Positions 25,081 through 31,610 of a stretch of 31,777 nucleotides of DNA are shown piece by piece. How positions within the stretch are numbered: the first letter of the stretch is position 1; each line of letters begins with the position of its first letter. Origin of the DNA: UBA1181 sp045617845 (lineage in GTDB: Bacteria > Bacteroidota > Bacteroidia > Bacteroidales > Paludibacteraceae); contig JAZLJL010000029.1 in the NCBI GenBank assembly GCA_045617845.1, forward strand, positions 1-31,777, in the 5' to 3' direction. A program made the position numbers and the translations under genes. Under the pieces are notes generated by a model. The model was given only the letters and a program-made list of their open reading frames with translations. It made no database searches and was not told the DNA's origin.

Positions 25081-25115
25081 AAGGCGCATGGTCTGTTGGC
25101 TATGCGCCTTTTTTA
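25081..25115 (+). terminator. Intrinsic terminator after the membrane-protein gene
   Basis: AAGGCGCAT (25081-25089) pairs with ATGCGCCTT (25102-25110), followed by a T run. It overlaps the stop codon of the convergent U32 gene by three bases. Confidence 0.9.
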
Positions 25116-26924
25116 TTTGGCGATGATTTTCATCTCGCAGGCGTTACAGTCGAATTCCAGCGTGTATTCTTTCCCGTTGTTGGCTGTCAGGGTGAGCGGC
25201 TCTTTTATCTCTTTCGCCTGAGCGTCCTGTTTTTTGCAGTAGCCAAGGGCGTGGCGTAGGCAGTGCTTACATGTCATGACGGGCACACCAGGCAGCGGCT
25301 TTTTCTCGAAGGAGTCCGTCATTTGTTCCACTTGGTGTTCGGAATAGAATCGCTTCGCTTGTTGGTTGTGGATGTTGCCTCTGTAATCTAGGCTTTTGCT
25401 GGGGAATGGGTGGCTTGTGTGTGGGAATTTGGAGCCAATGATGGTTCTCCTTTTCTCCCGTTCTTCGCAAAGACGGCTCAGGAGGTCTCTTCTCCATTGT
25501 GTCAGGATGCCGGCCGGAATGAAGTAGATTTGGCTTTTGATTTCCACCTCTTTGATGTGGAAGATAGTGTTGCCGCTCTTCTTGAATGTTGATATGATGT
25601 TTTCTTTTTGTTTGTCTGGCGTTTTGCATTCCACTTTTTCCCCTGTGAAATCCATTTCCGCGGAGATGTTGTCCTCATCCGTGATGGTGGCTGTCAGTTT
25701 GTCCGCACTTTCGGAGATGACCACCTTCGCGTTGATTTTCCTTTCGGCGGATTCTTTTGCTAGCGCCTTTTCGAAGCTTTGGTCGAAATTGCGGTAGAGG
25801 ATGGTGTTGCTTGGGACGATGACTCGTTCAGCGGGTGTGATGGTGTTCCCTTCGACCGTATTTGCTCTGAATCCGTGGAATTCGCCATTCCGCTCAAAAT
25901 AGCAGAATCCGTCCCCGTTGGAGAGCGGGGTCTGTGTGCGTACGATTATTTTGCCGTTCTTCGTGAAGGCAGTGCCGATTTCTTCCCCGATGGATTTTGG
26001 GGTGTCAGGTTGAATGATGCCGCGACGCCTGCCATGGAGGAAATAGTCGGTTGACCCGCGGTGGAAACTCTTGTCGGTGTTTGGTGTGAAGGTATATACG
26101 CAGTGGCCGGAACTGGCTTGCGTGTATTCTTCTCCGCTTAGGATTTTGTCCAATGCGTTGCGGTAGAAGGCGGTGACGTTCTTCACGTAGGAGACGTCTT
26201 TTAGCCTTCCTTCGATTTTCAGGGAGGAGACGCCTGCGTCCAATAGTTCTTTTAGATATTGGGAAAGATTGAGGTCTTTTAGGGAAAGGAGGTATTTGTC
26301 TTGCGCCAGCACTTTCCCGGATGCGTCGGAAAGGGAGTAGGGAAGACGACAGAATTGGGCGCAGTTGCCTCTGTTCGCGCTTCTGCCGCATCCGTTTTGG
26401 CTCATGTAGCAAACGCCACTGTAGCTGACGCAGAGGGCTCCGTGTATGAAGGCTTCCAACTTTACGTTAGTTTTCTCTCTGATCTCTTTTATTTGATCTA
26501 GACTGAGTTCCCTGGCCAATACCACTTGGTCGAACCCCGCCTCTTCCAGGAATTTAACTTTTTCGGGTGTCCTGTTGTCCATTTGGGTGCTGGCGTGGAG
26601 AGGTATGGGCGGCAAGTCCAATTGGGTGATGCCCATGTCTTGGACGATGAGCGCGTCCGTGCCGATGTCGTAAAGTTGGTGGATGATTTTTCTCGCCTGC
26701 TCTAGTTCCTCGTCGGTCAGGATGGTGTTGAGTGCGACGTAAACTTTTGCGTAGTATTGGTGCGCATGGCGGATGAGACGTTGTATATCTTCCATGCAAT
26801 TGCCTGCTGCGGCTCTGGCGCTAAATTGCGGGGCGCCGATGTAGACGGCGTCCGCTCCGTGATTTACGGCTTCTATCCCATGGTCGGCGGTTTTCGCCGG
26901 GGCGAGCAGTTCAATCTTCCGCAT
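25113..26924 (-). CDS. Peptidase U32 family protein, RlhA-like (probable 23S rRNA hydroxylation factor)
   Basis: The 603-residue protein opens MRKIELLAPAKTADHGIEAVNHGADAVYIG, the start of a U32 TIM barrel. The U32 signature is EAFIHGALCVSYSGVC followed by GCGRSANRG, with Cys at 165, 172, 179, 188 and 192; U32 family members of the UbiU/RlhA/TrhP type use such Cys to hold an iron-sulphur cluster. The extra domain after about residue 330 corresponds to the DUF3656 part of RlhA-type proteins, and the last 70 residues hold a further Cys group (CKHC, GYCKK, CNAC). In E. coli RlhA hydroxylates C2501 of 23S rRNA; assignment to that role here is by length and architecture. Its ATG overlaps the metA stop by one base (TAATG), so it is translationally coupled to metA. 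Confidence 0.9.
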   Translation of the reverse strand: MRKIELLAPAKTADHGIEAVNHGADAVYIGAPQFSARAAAGNCMEDIQRLIRHAHQYYAKVYVALNTILTDEELEQARKIIHQLYDIGTDALIVQDMGITQLDLPPIPLHASTQMDNRTPEKVKFLEEAGFDQVVLARELSLDQIKEIREKTNVKLEAFIHGALCVSYSGVCYMSQNGCGRSANRGNCAQFCRLPYSLSDASGKVLAQDKYLLSLKDLNLSQYLKELLDAGVSSLKIEGRLKDVSYVKNVTAFYRNALDKILSGEEYTQASSGHCVYTFTPNTDKSFHRGSTDYFLHGRRRGIIQPDTPKSIGEEIGTAFTKNGKIIVRTQTPLSNGDGFCYFERNGEFHGFRANTVEGNTITPAERVIVPSNTILYRNFDQSFEKALAKESAERKINAKVVISESADKLTATITDEDNISAEMDFTGEKVECKTPDKQKENIISTFKKSGNTIFHIKEVEIKSQIYFIPAGILTQWRRDLLSRLCEEREKRRTIIGSKFPHTSHPFPSKSLDYRGNIHNQQAKRFYSEHQVEQMTDSFEKKPLPGVPVMTCKHCLRHALGYCKKQDAQAKEIKEPLTLTANNGKEYTLEFDCNACEMKIIAK

Positions 26925-27841
26925 TATCGTATTCTGCTGATGTTATAAGGCGTCTTTTGGTAGACGAAATAGTTCAGCCAGTTGGTGAACAAAAGGTTGC
27001 CGTGGCTTCTCCATCTCACGATAGGCTGTTTCTGAGGATCGTCGTCCTCGAAATAATTCTTGGGAACTTCGATGTCCAATCCTTTGTCTTTGTCCCTGAA
27101 ATATTCGTCTTTCAATGTGTTAGGCGCATATTCGGAATGACCCATGATGAAGAACTCCCTGCCGTTTCTGCCTTCTACGATGTAGATGCCCGCATCGTCC
27201 GATTCCGATAGGATTTTTAGGCTAGGCACCTTCTCGATGTCGGCTCTCCTGATTTCGGCGTGACGGCTGTGCGGAGCGTAGAATATGTCGTCGAAACCTC
27301 TGAAAATAGGATTCTTCGTGTCTAATATTTTGTGCTTGAATACACCGAATTTCTTTTTGTCCAATGAGTACTTAGGTACTCCGTAATAGTGGTATAGACC
27401 AGCCAGCGCAGCCCAACAGATGTATAGGGTGGAGGTGACGTGGGTCCTTGCCCAATCGAATATCTCCATTATTTCTTCCCAATAGGTGACTTCTGAATAG
27501 TCGAGGTTCTCGACAGGCGCACCTGTGATGATCATGCCGTCGTAACGTTGCTTCTTGACGGTGTCGAAGTCTTTGTAGAAGGTCAGCATATGCTCCACCG
27601 GCGTGTTCTTGGAAGTGTGGCTCTTTATTTTTAGGAGATCCAATTCTATTTGGAGCGGAGTGTTGGAGAGTAGGCGGATGAGGTCCGTCTCCGTGGTGAT
27701 TTTCAGGGGCATCAAATTCAGGACAATGATCTTCAATGGTCGAATGTCTTGGTTAGCGGCGGATTCGGAGTCTTTTACGAAGATGTTCTCCTTCTTCAAC
27801 GCGTCCACAGCGGGTAAGTTTGATGGTATGTTTAACGGCAT
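26924..27841 (-). CDS. metA: Homoserine O-acyltransferase (MetA family, predicted acetyl-CoA specific)
   Basis: The 305-residue enzyme activates homoserine for methionine synthesis. Catalytic residues fall at the canonical positions: C142 in YICWAALAGLYHYYG, and H235 and E237 in FIMGHSEYAP. In this family residue 111 decides acyl donor: Gly in the E. coli succinyl-CoA enzyme and Glu in acetyl-CoA enzymes such as that of Bacillus cereus. Here it is Glu (GAPVENLDY), so O-acetylhomoserine is the predicted product although many databases would label it succinyltransferase. The start is supported by GGAGGAC eight to fourteen bases upstream, a strong ribosome-binding site for this phylum. The gene leads an operon with the U32 protein. 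A TATCTTTG -7 element lies 26 bases upstream. Confidence 0.97.
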   Translation of the reverse strand: MPLNIPSNLPAVDALKKENIFVKDSESAANQDIRPLKIIVLNLMPLKITTETDLIRLLSNTPLQIELDLLKIKSHTSKNTPVEHMLTFYKDFDTVKKQRYDGMIITGAPVENLDYSEVTYWEEIMEIFDWARTHVTSTLYICWAALAGLYHYYGVPKYSLDKKKFGVFKHKILDTKNPIFRGFDDIFYAPHSRHAEIRRADIEKVPSLKILSESDDAGIYIVEGRNGREFFIMGHSEYAPNTLKDEYFRDKDKGLDIEVPKNYFEDDDPQKQPIVRWRSHGNLLFTNWLNYFVYQKTPYNISRIR

Positions 27842-27847
27842 GTTTTT

Positions 27848-27855
27848 GTCCTCCT
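27848..27855 (-). promoter_or_regulatory. Strong Shine-Dalgarno sequence for metA
   Basis: AGGAGGAC on the minus strand, spaced six bases from the ATG, is close to the ideal anti-16S match. Most other genes in this window lack such a site. Confidence 0.75.
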
Positions 27856-27866
27856 GAAATTTTTTG

Positions 27867-27874
27867 CAAAGATA
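27867..27874 (-). promoter_or_regulatory. -7 element for metA
   Basis: TATCTTTG on the minus strand matches TAnnTTTG exactly. The AT-rich tandem repeat (27885-27931) occupies the place of a -33 element, and no TTG is visible. Confidence 0.6.
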
Positions 27875-27884
27875 ACACTATTTT

Positions 27885-27931
27885 GAATTATGAATTAAGA
27901 ATTATGAATTAAGAATTAAGAACTAAGAATT
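27885..27931. repeat. 7-bp tandem repeat GAATTA[AT], about 6.7 copies
   Basis: Successive units are GAATTAT, GAATTAA, GAATTAT, GAATTAA, GAATTAA, GAACTAA and a partial GAATT. The array sits between divergent metA and the first lipoprotein gene and overlaps the upstream promoter zone of metA, so copy changes could alter expression. Confidence 0.9.
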
Positions 27932-28026
27932 GGATTTCGGGGATTGTGGATTTATGAAAGTTCACATGTCGATTGGTGACGCATGTTTTTTGATGATGTC
28001 CGATAGGAATATAGATCTGTTTTTGC

Positions 28027-28034
28027 TATATTTG
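28027..28034 (+). promoter_or_regulatory. -7 element for the first lipoprotein gene
   Basis: TATATTTG matches TAnnTTTG, about 89 bases upstream of the start at 28123. No -33 TTG is seen. Confidence 0.4.
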
Positions 28035-28122
28035 TTTTTCATCGAATCCCGCCTATGGCGTCTGTGATTGAAACGGGTCGTCGGGACCGGAAGTTTGTTT
28101 CATCCTATTTATGGAATTGTTT

Positions 28123-28572
28123 ATGGGAATTAGAAAAATATTTCATTGTCTGCTCTCTTCCTTGTTCGCAGTCTGTGGCCTTTCTTGCGTCCGTGAGGCG
28201 GCGTATGGCTGCCCTTCCTCGGATTTTGTGCTAAGAGGAACTGTCGTGGATGAAAAGGGTAACCCAATCGAGGGTATATATGTCTCCAATGAGGAAATTA
28301 AAAGTGAAAACACGTTTGGGTCTTGGAAACGGCATGCAGTCGTTTCGGATGCGGATGGGAAATATTTGTTCCACCTTAATTTCAGTTGTGATTATCCTGG
28401 CAATAGATTTTATTTCATGGCTCCTTGTATGAATTCCCCGTATGAATTGATTATTCCTAATGGCGAGTTTCAGTATAAGGGAGGAAATGGCGATGATTAT
28501 TCTGGCAAGTGTGTGCTGGAAAAAAATGTGACACTGGACATGAAATCGTATGGTTGCGGGAGTTCTGAATGA
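28123..28572 (+). CDS. Putative lipoprotein of an rSAM/lipoprotein system, divergent copy (lipoprotein 1)
   Basis: I choose the ATG at 28123 over 28111 because it gives a signal sequence MGIRKIFHCLLSSLFAVCGLSC of 22 residues ending in the lipid-acceptor Cys, the same length and pattern as in two downstream paralogues. The mature part has YGCPSSDF, the shared YG[CT]P-x-x-DF motif, then a carboxypeptidase-regulatory-like strand (LRGTVVDEKGNPIEG) and SDADGKYLF. Unlike copies 2 to 4 the C-terminus lacks DVVLKDK and ends KSYGCGSSE, and the protein has four further Cys after the motif. It is 276 bases away from the next copy and probably has its own transcript. Function is unknown; attachment to the outer membrane is expected. 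Confidence 0.85.
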   Translation: MGIRKIFHCLLSSLFAVCGLSCVREAAYGCPSSDFVLRGTVVDEKGNPIEGIYVSNEEIKSENTFGSWKRHAVVSDADGKYLFHLNFSCDYPGNRFYFMAPCMNSPYELIIPNGEFQYKGGNGDDYSGKCVLEKNVTLDMKSYGCGSSE

Positions 28573-28633
28573 TCGGTATGCATAGTGTCCTTGTCTTGTT
28601 TCGAATGATGTTTATATAAAAAATTGCTTTTTG

Positions 28634-28663
28634 TTTGCTTAGTACATATTTTTATTATTTTTG
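28634..28663 (+). promoter_or_regulatory. Promoter candidate for the lipoprotein 2-4/radical SAM operon
   Basis: TTTG at 28634-28637 (-33) and TATTTTTG at 28656-28663 (-7) are 18 bases apart, a good Bacteroidota promoter. It implies an untranslated leader of about 180 bases before 28849. Confidence 0.65.
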
Positions 28664-28848
28664 CAATCGATTCGAGTGGAGTTCGTGGTCGTTCGCATTG
28701 CTTGTGTTCTCCTCCGTTTGAATGATTGAGGTGTCTCCTGTTCGAAAAGAATGAGTTTTTTGCCAAATTTGTTCGTTTGTTATGGGGGGACGATAGATTA
28801 TCCACGTTGAATTTTTTTGTTATTAGGGTGATGAAATACAATTAAAAT

Positions 28849-29325
28849 ATGAAAACGAGTTCGTTATTGCGTGCCTTTTTGGGTGCGGCGCTTTTTTTGA
28901 TGCAATGCTCTTGCGGGGATGAGGTGAATGAAATATATGGAACTCCCTATGCCGATTTTATTTTGACCGGAAACGTTGTCAACTCGGATGGTGCCCCGCT
29001 TGTGAATGTGGATGTGAAAAATGTCATGGATACATCTTGTGCGGGTTGGAGCCAAATCCCTCGTGGGGAAGTCGGGGTGTTAAAAGGCACGACCGATGAA
29101 ACTGGTAGATATCTAATATCTTGTGAGTTTTATAACTTCATCGCTTTAGCCCAAGACACTATCGCTGATAATTTGCATTTCCGTTACGAGGATCCTGCCT
29201 CGTTGTATGAGCCTTTCGATACGTTTATCCCTTTGGAATCTCTTCGCTTGTCAGGCGGTGATGATAATTGGTATGATGGAAAGGCCTTCGTCAGAATTGA
29301 TGTGGTCTTGAAAGACAAGCAGTGA
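28849..29325 (+). CDS. Putative lipoprotein of an rSAM/lipoprotein system (lipoprotein 2)
   Basis: The 158-residue protein has a signal sequence MKTSSLLRAFLGAALFLMQCSC; the acceptor is most likely C22, followed by Gly-Asp-Glu, an acidic start that fits surface export of Bacteroidota lipoproteins (inference). The -3 position is not Leu, so the lipobox is atypical, as in all four copies. It has YGTPYADF, the strand TGNVVNSDGAPLVNVDV, and a C-terminal segment SLYEPFDTFIP followed by SGGDDNWYDGKA and DVVLKDKQ. That arrangement matches the TIGR04134 type lipoprotein as I remember it. It is the first gene after the promoter at 28634-28663, and the next copy follows after 60 bases. Confidence 0.9.
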   Translation: MKTSSLLRAFLGAALFLMQCSCGDEVNEIYGTPYADFILTGNVVNSDGAPLVNVDVKNVMDTSCAGWSQIPRGEVGVLKGTTDETGRYLISCEFYNFIALAQDTIADNLHFRYEDPASLYEPFDTFIPLESLRLSGGDDNWYDGKAFVRIDVVLKDKQ

Positions 29326-29385
29326 TAGGGATGGCGTAAGTGCGTTCATCGATTGGATTTTAATGTGTATTTAAATATTTGTGAT

Positions 29386-29910
29386 ATGAAATATAGAAAA
29401 TTATTACAAGCGTTATTGAGCTCGTTTTTAGCGTTTTTGGGGGTGTCGTGTCAACAAGAAGGTGATGAATATGGTTGTCCTACCGCCGATTTTTATATGA
29501 AAGGGAGTGTGGTCAATCAGAAGGGTGAACCTGTTCCTGGTGTGGAACTCAAAACCGTATGGACAGAATACCTTTATGAAAATCAAGGCGATTCGCTTCG
29601 TACGTATGATACGATATACGATGGTATTTTCACTCGCCTTACGTACATTGATAGTAGTCGTGTCCTTGCCAAGACTGACGAAAAGGGCGATTATTCGTTT
29701 AGGTGTGATTATTATGATAGTGGAATTATTTGCAATTATTCTTTTGAAGTCGATGGCATATTGTTCCGTTTTGTCGGCGACACTTCTTTGTATGAGCCAT
29801 TTGACACTATCGTTCCTTCGAAATCCATCCAACTGAAGGGCGGTGATGGGGATTGGTATGGCGGCAAGGCTTCCATCAATCTTGATGTCGTGTTGAAAGA
29901 TAAAGAGTGA
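29386..29910 (+). CDS. Putative lipoprotein of an rSAM/lipoprotein system (lipoprotein 3)
   Basis: The start at 29386 gives MKYRKLLQALLSSFLAFLGVSC, 22 residues to the Cys; the upstream in-frame ATG at 29353 adds residues with no signal character. The 174-residue protein has YGCPTADF, KGSVVNQKGEPVPGVEL, an inserted loop rich in Tyr, Asp and Thr (about residues 50 to 85), TDEKGDYSF, then SLYEPFDTIVP, KGGDGDWYGGKA and DVVLKDKE. This is the most typical member of the four. The last 51 bases, from 29863, are 49/51 identical to the same region of copy 4. The next gene starts 21 bases downstream. Confidence 0.92.
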   Translation: MKYRKLLQALLSSFLAFLGVSCQQEGDEYGCPTADFYMKGSVVNQKGEPVPGVELKTVWTEYLYENQGDSLRTYDTIYDGIFTRLTYIDSSRVLAKTDEKGDYSFRCDYYDSGIICNYSFEVDGILFRFVGDTSLYEPFDTIVPSKSIQLKGGDGDWYGGKASINLDVVLKDKE

Positions 29911-29931
29911 CAATTCTTTTTCTCGTGTGAA

Positions 29932-30444
29932 ATGAGAAAAACGTTGATGCTGTTGCCTCTTGTGGCGGCTATTGCCCATTATTCTTGTTCTAGTCAAGGA
30001 CAAGGACTCTGTGATTGTATCCTAACCGCTGATTTTGAAATGAGGGGACGTGTGGTGAACTCCCAAGGAGAACCGCTTGCCGGAGTTGTTGTGGTGCATG
30101 GTGGTTGTGGCTTGGTCGACAGTTTGACGGTTGGTGAGGATTCCCTCCTGACACGGGATTCTATTCAAGAACACCGTGGCGTAATGTCTGTAAAGACAGA
30201 TGAAAACGGAATGTATCTTTTTGAATGTGAACTTTATCCCCATCCACAGGAAATTGATTTTCAGGATTTCCTGACTTCAAATGTTTTCGGTTTTCAAGGT
30301 GATACGTTGTTGTACGAACCTTTGGACACTGCCATTCCCATGGATACTTTGCATTTTGTTGGTGGTGATCGGTACGAATATAATAGTTGTTATTATGGCA
30401 AGGCTTCCCTCAATCTTGATGTCGTGTTGAAAGATAAAAAGTGA
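29932..30444 (+). CDS. Putative lipoprotein of an rSAM/lipoprotein system (lipoprotein 4)
   Basis: The 170-residue protein has a shorter signal sequence, MRKTLMLLPLVAAIAHYSC (Cys at 19). The YG[CT]P motif is replaced by LCDCILTADF, adding two Cys in a C-D-C arrangement, and another Cys follows in HGGCGLVD. It has RGRVVNSQGEPLAGV, TDENGMYLF, LLYEPLDTAIP, and a GGD loop with an inserted Tyr/Asn/Cys run before YYGKASLNLDVVLKDKK. The stop is four bases before the ATG of the radical SAM gene, so the two are translated from one message. The added Cys make it the copy most different in its core among 2 to 4. Confidence 0.9.
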   Translation: MRKTLMLLPLVAAIAHYSCSSQGQGLCDCILTADFEMRGRVVNSQGEPLAGVVVVHGGCGLVDSLTVGEDSLLTRDSIQEHRGVMSVKTDENGMYLFECELYPHPQEIDFQDFLTSNVFGFQGDTLLYEPLDTAIPMDTLHFVGGDRYEYNSCYYGKASLNLDVVLKDKK

Positions 30445-30448
30445 CAAA

Positions 30449-31537
30449 ATGATCGATAATCCAGAGAAAATATCGTTTAAGAAAAAGGTGGGACTCGCAT
30501 TGTTCGACCGTTTTCGCCACAATGCGGCGAAGATTCATGATTTGACTTATCTTTTTTGGGAGACCACGTTACGTTGTCCGTTGAATTGTTTGCACTGCGG
30601 TAGCGATTGCCGTGCCGATTCTTGTGTCAAGGATATGCCCGTCGAAGATTTCGTGAATGCGGTGAAACAGATCGTCCCTATCGTCGACCCTCACCATACC
30701 ATGATCGTTTTCACGGGCGGCGAGTCGCTTGTGCGCCGCGACTTGGAGCAGGCAGGCTTGGCTATGTATAATATGGGTTTCCCTTGGGGAATTGTGACCA
30801 ATGGCTTTTTGCTGACGCCTCAGCGCCTTGAGTCGTTGCTGAATGCTGGCATGCGCTCTTGTACGGTCAGTTTGGATGGCTTGGAGGAATCGCACAATTG
30901 GTTGAGGGGACACCCCGATTCGTTCCGTAGGGCGGTGGCTGCCATTAAGTTGTTGCCTAAGACAGACTTGCGTTATGATGTGGTCACTTGCGTGAACAAC
31001 CGTAACTTCGATGAACTTCCGAAAATTAAGGAGCTACTTCTGGAATGTGGTGTCAAGGCGTGGCGTGTTTTCACGATTTTCCCTGTGGGTAGGGCGGCGG
31101 ATAATCCGGAATTGCAGTTGCCTGACGATAAGTTCAAGGCTGTGTTCGATTTTATACAGGCGGAGCGTAAAAAGGGTGAAATCGATGTGAGCTACGGTTG
31201 CGAAGGGTTCCTGGGCGATTACGAGATCGAAGTCCGCAATGGATTCTTCTTCTGCCGCGCGGGCATCAATATCGCTTCGGTTCTGGTCGACGGTAGTATC
31301 TCGGCTTGCCCTGATTTGCGCGGACGTTTCATCCAGGGGAATATCTATAAGGATAATTTAGCGGATGTTTGGCAAAACCGTTACCAGATTATGCGTGACA
31401 GGTCATGGACCAAGACTGGTATCTGCAAGGATTGTGAGTTCTTCAGCCATTGCGAGGGAAATGGTCTCCATCTACGAGATGAGGAGAAAAACGAGTTGTC
31501 GTTCTGCCACTTGAAAAGGATTGTCGGTGGAAAATAA
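30449..31537 (+). CDS. Radical SAM/SPASM enzyme of an rSAM/lipoprotein system (TIGR04133-like)
   Basis: The 362-residue protein has the cluster motif CPLNCLHC (C43, C47, C50; CxxxCxxC), extra Cys at 54 and 59, GGES at 90-93 for SAM binding, and the strand-turn elements IVTNGFLL and CTVSLDGLEESHNWLRG of the radical SAM barrel. The C-terminal SPASM region has C251, C269, C287, C326, C329, C335 and C353 in a CxxC-x5-C pattern, enough for two auxiliary Fe-S clusters as in anaerobic sulfatase-maturating and peptide-modifying enzymes. It has no signal peptide, so it acts in the cytoplasm. Substrates are probably the lipoproteins encoded immediately upstream, before their export, but no peptide modification has been shown. 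The gene begins four bases after the stop of lipoprotein 4. Confidence 0.95.
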   Translation: MIDNPEKISFKKKVGLALFDRFRHNAAKIHDLTYLFWETTLRCPLNCLHCGSDCRADSCVKDMPVEDFVNAVKQIVPIVDPHHTMIVFTGGESLVRRDLEQAGLAMYNMGFPWGIVTNGFLLTPQRLESLLNAGMRSCTVSLDGLEESHNWLRGHPDSFRRAVAAIKLLPKTDLRYDVVTCVNNRNFDELPKIKELLLECGVKAWRVFTIFPVGRAADNPELQLPDDKFKAVFDFIQAERKKGEIDVSYGCEGFLGDYEIEVRNGFFFCRAGINIASVLVDGSISACPDLRGRFIQGNIYKDNLADVWQNRYQIMRDRSWTKTGICKDCEFFSHCEGNGLHLRDEEKNELSFCHLKRIVGGK

Positions 31538-31610
31538 GTAAGGACAATCTGTGTGTGCTTTCGGACGTATATTGGATGGCTGCTTTAATTACTTGAATGT
31601 TATGCTTTTA

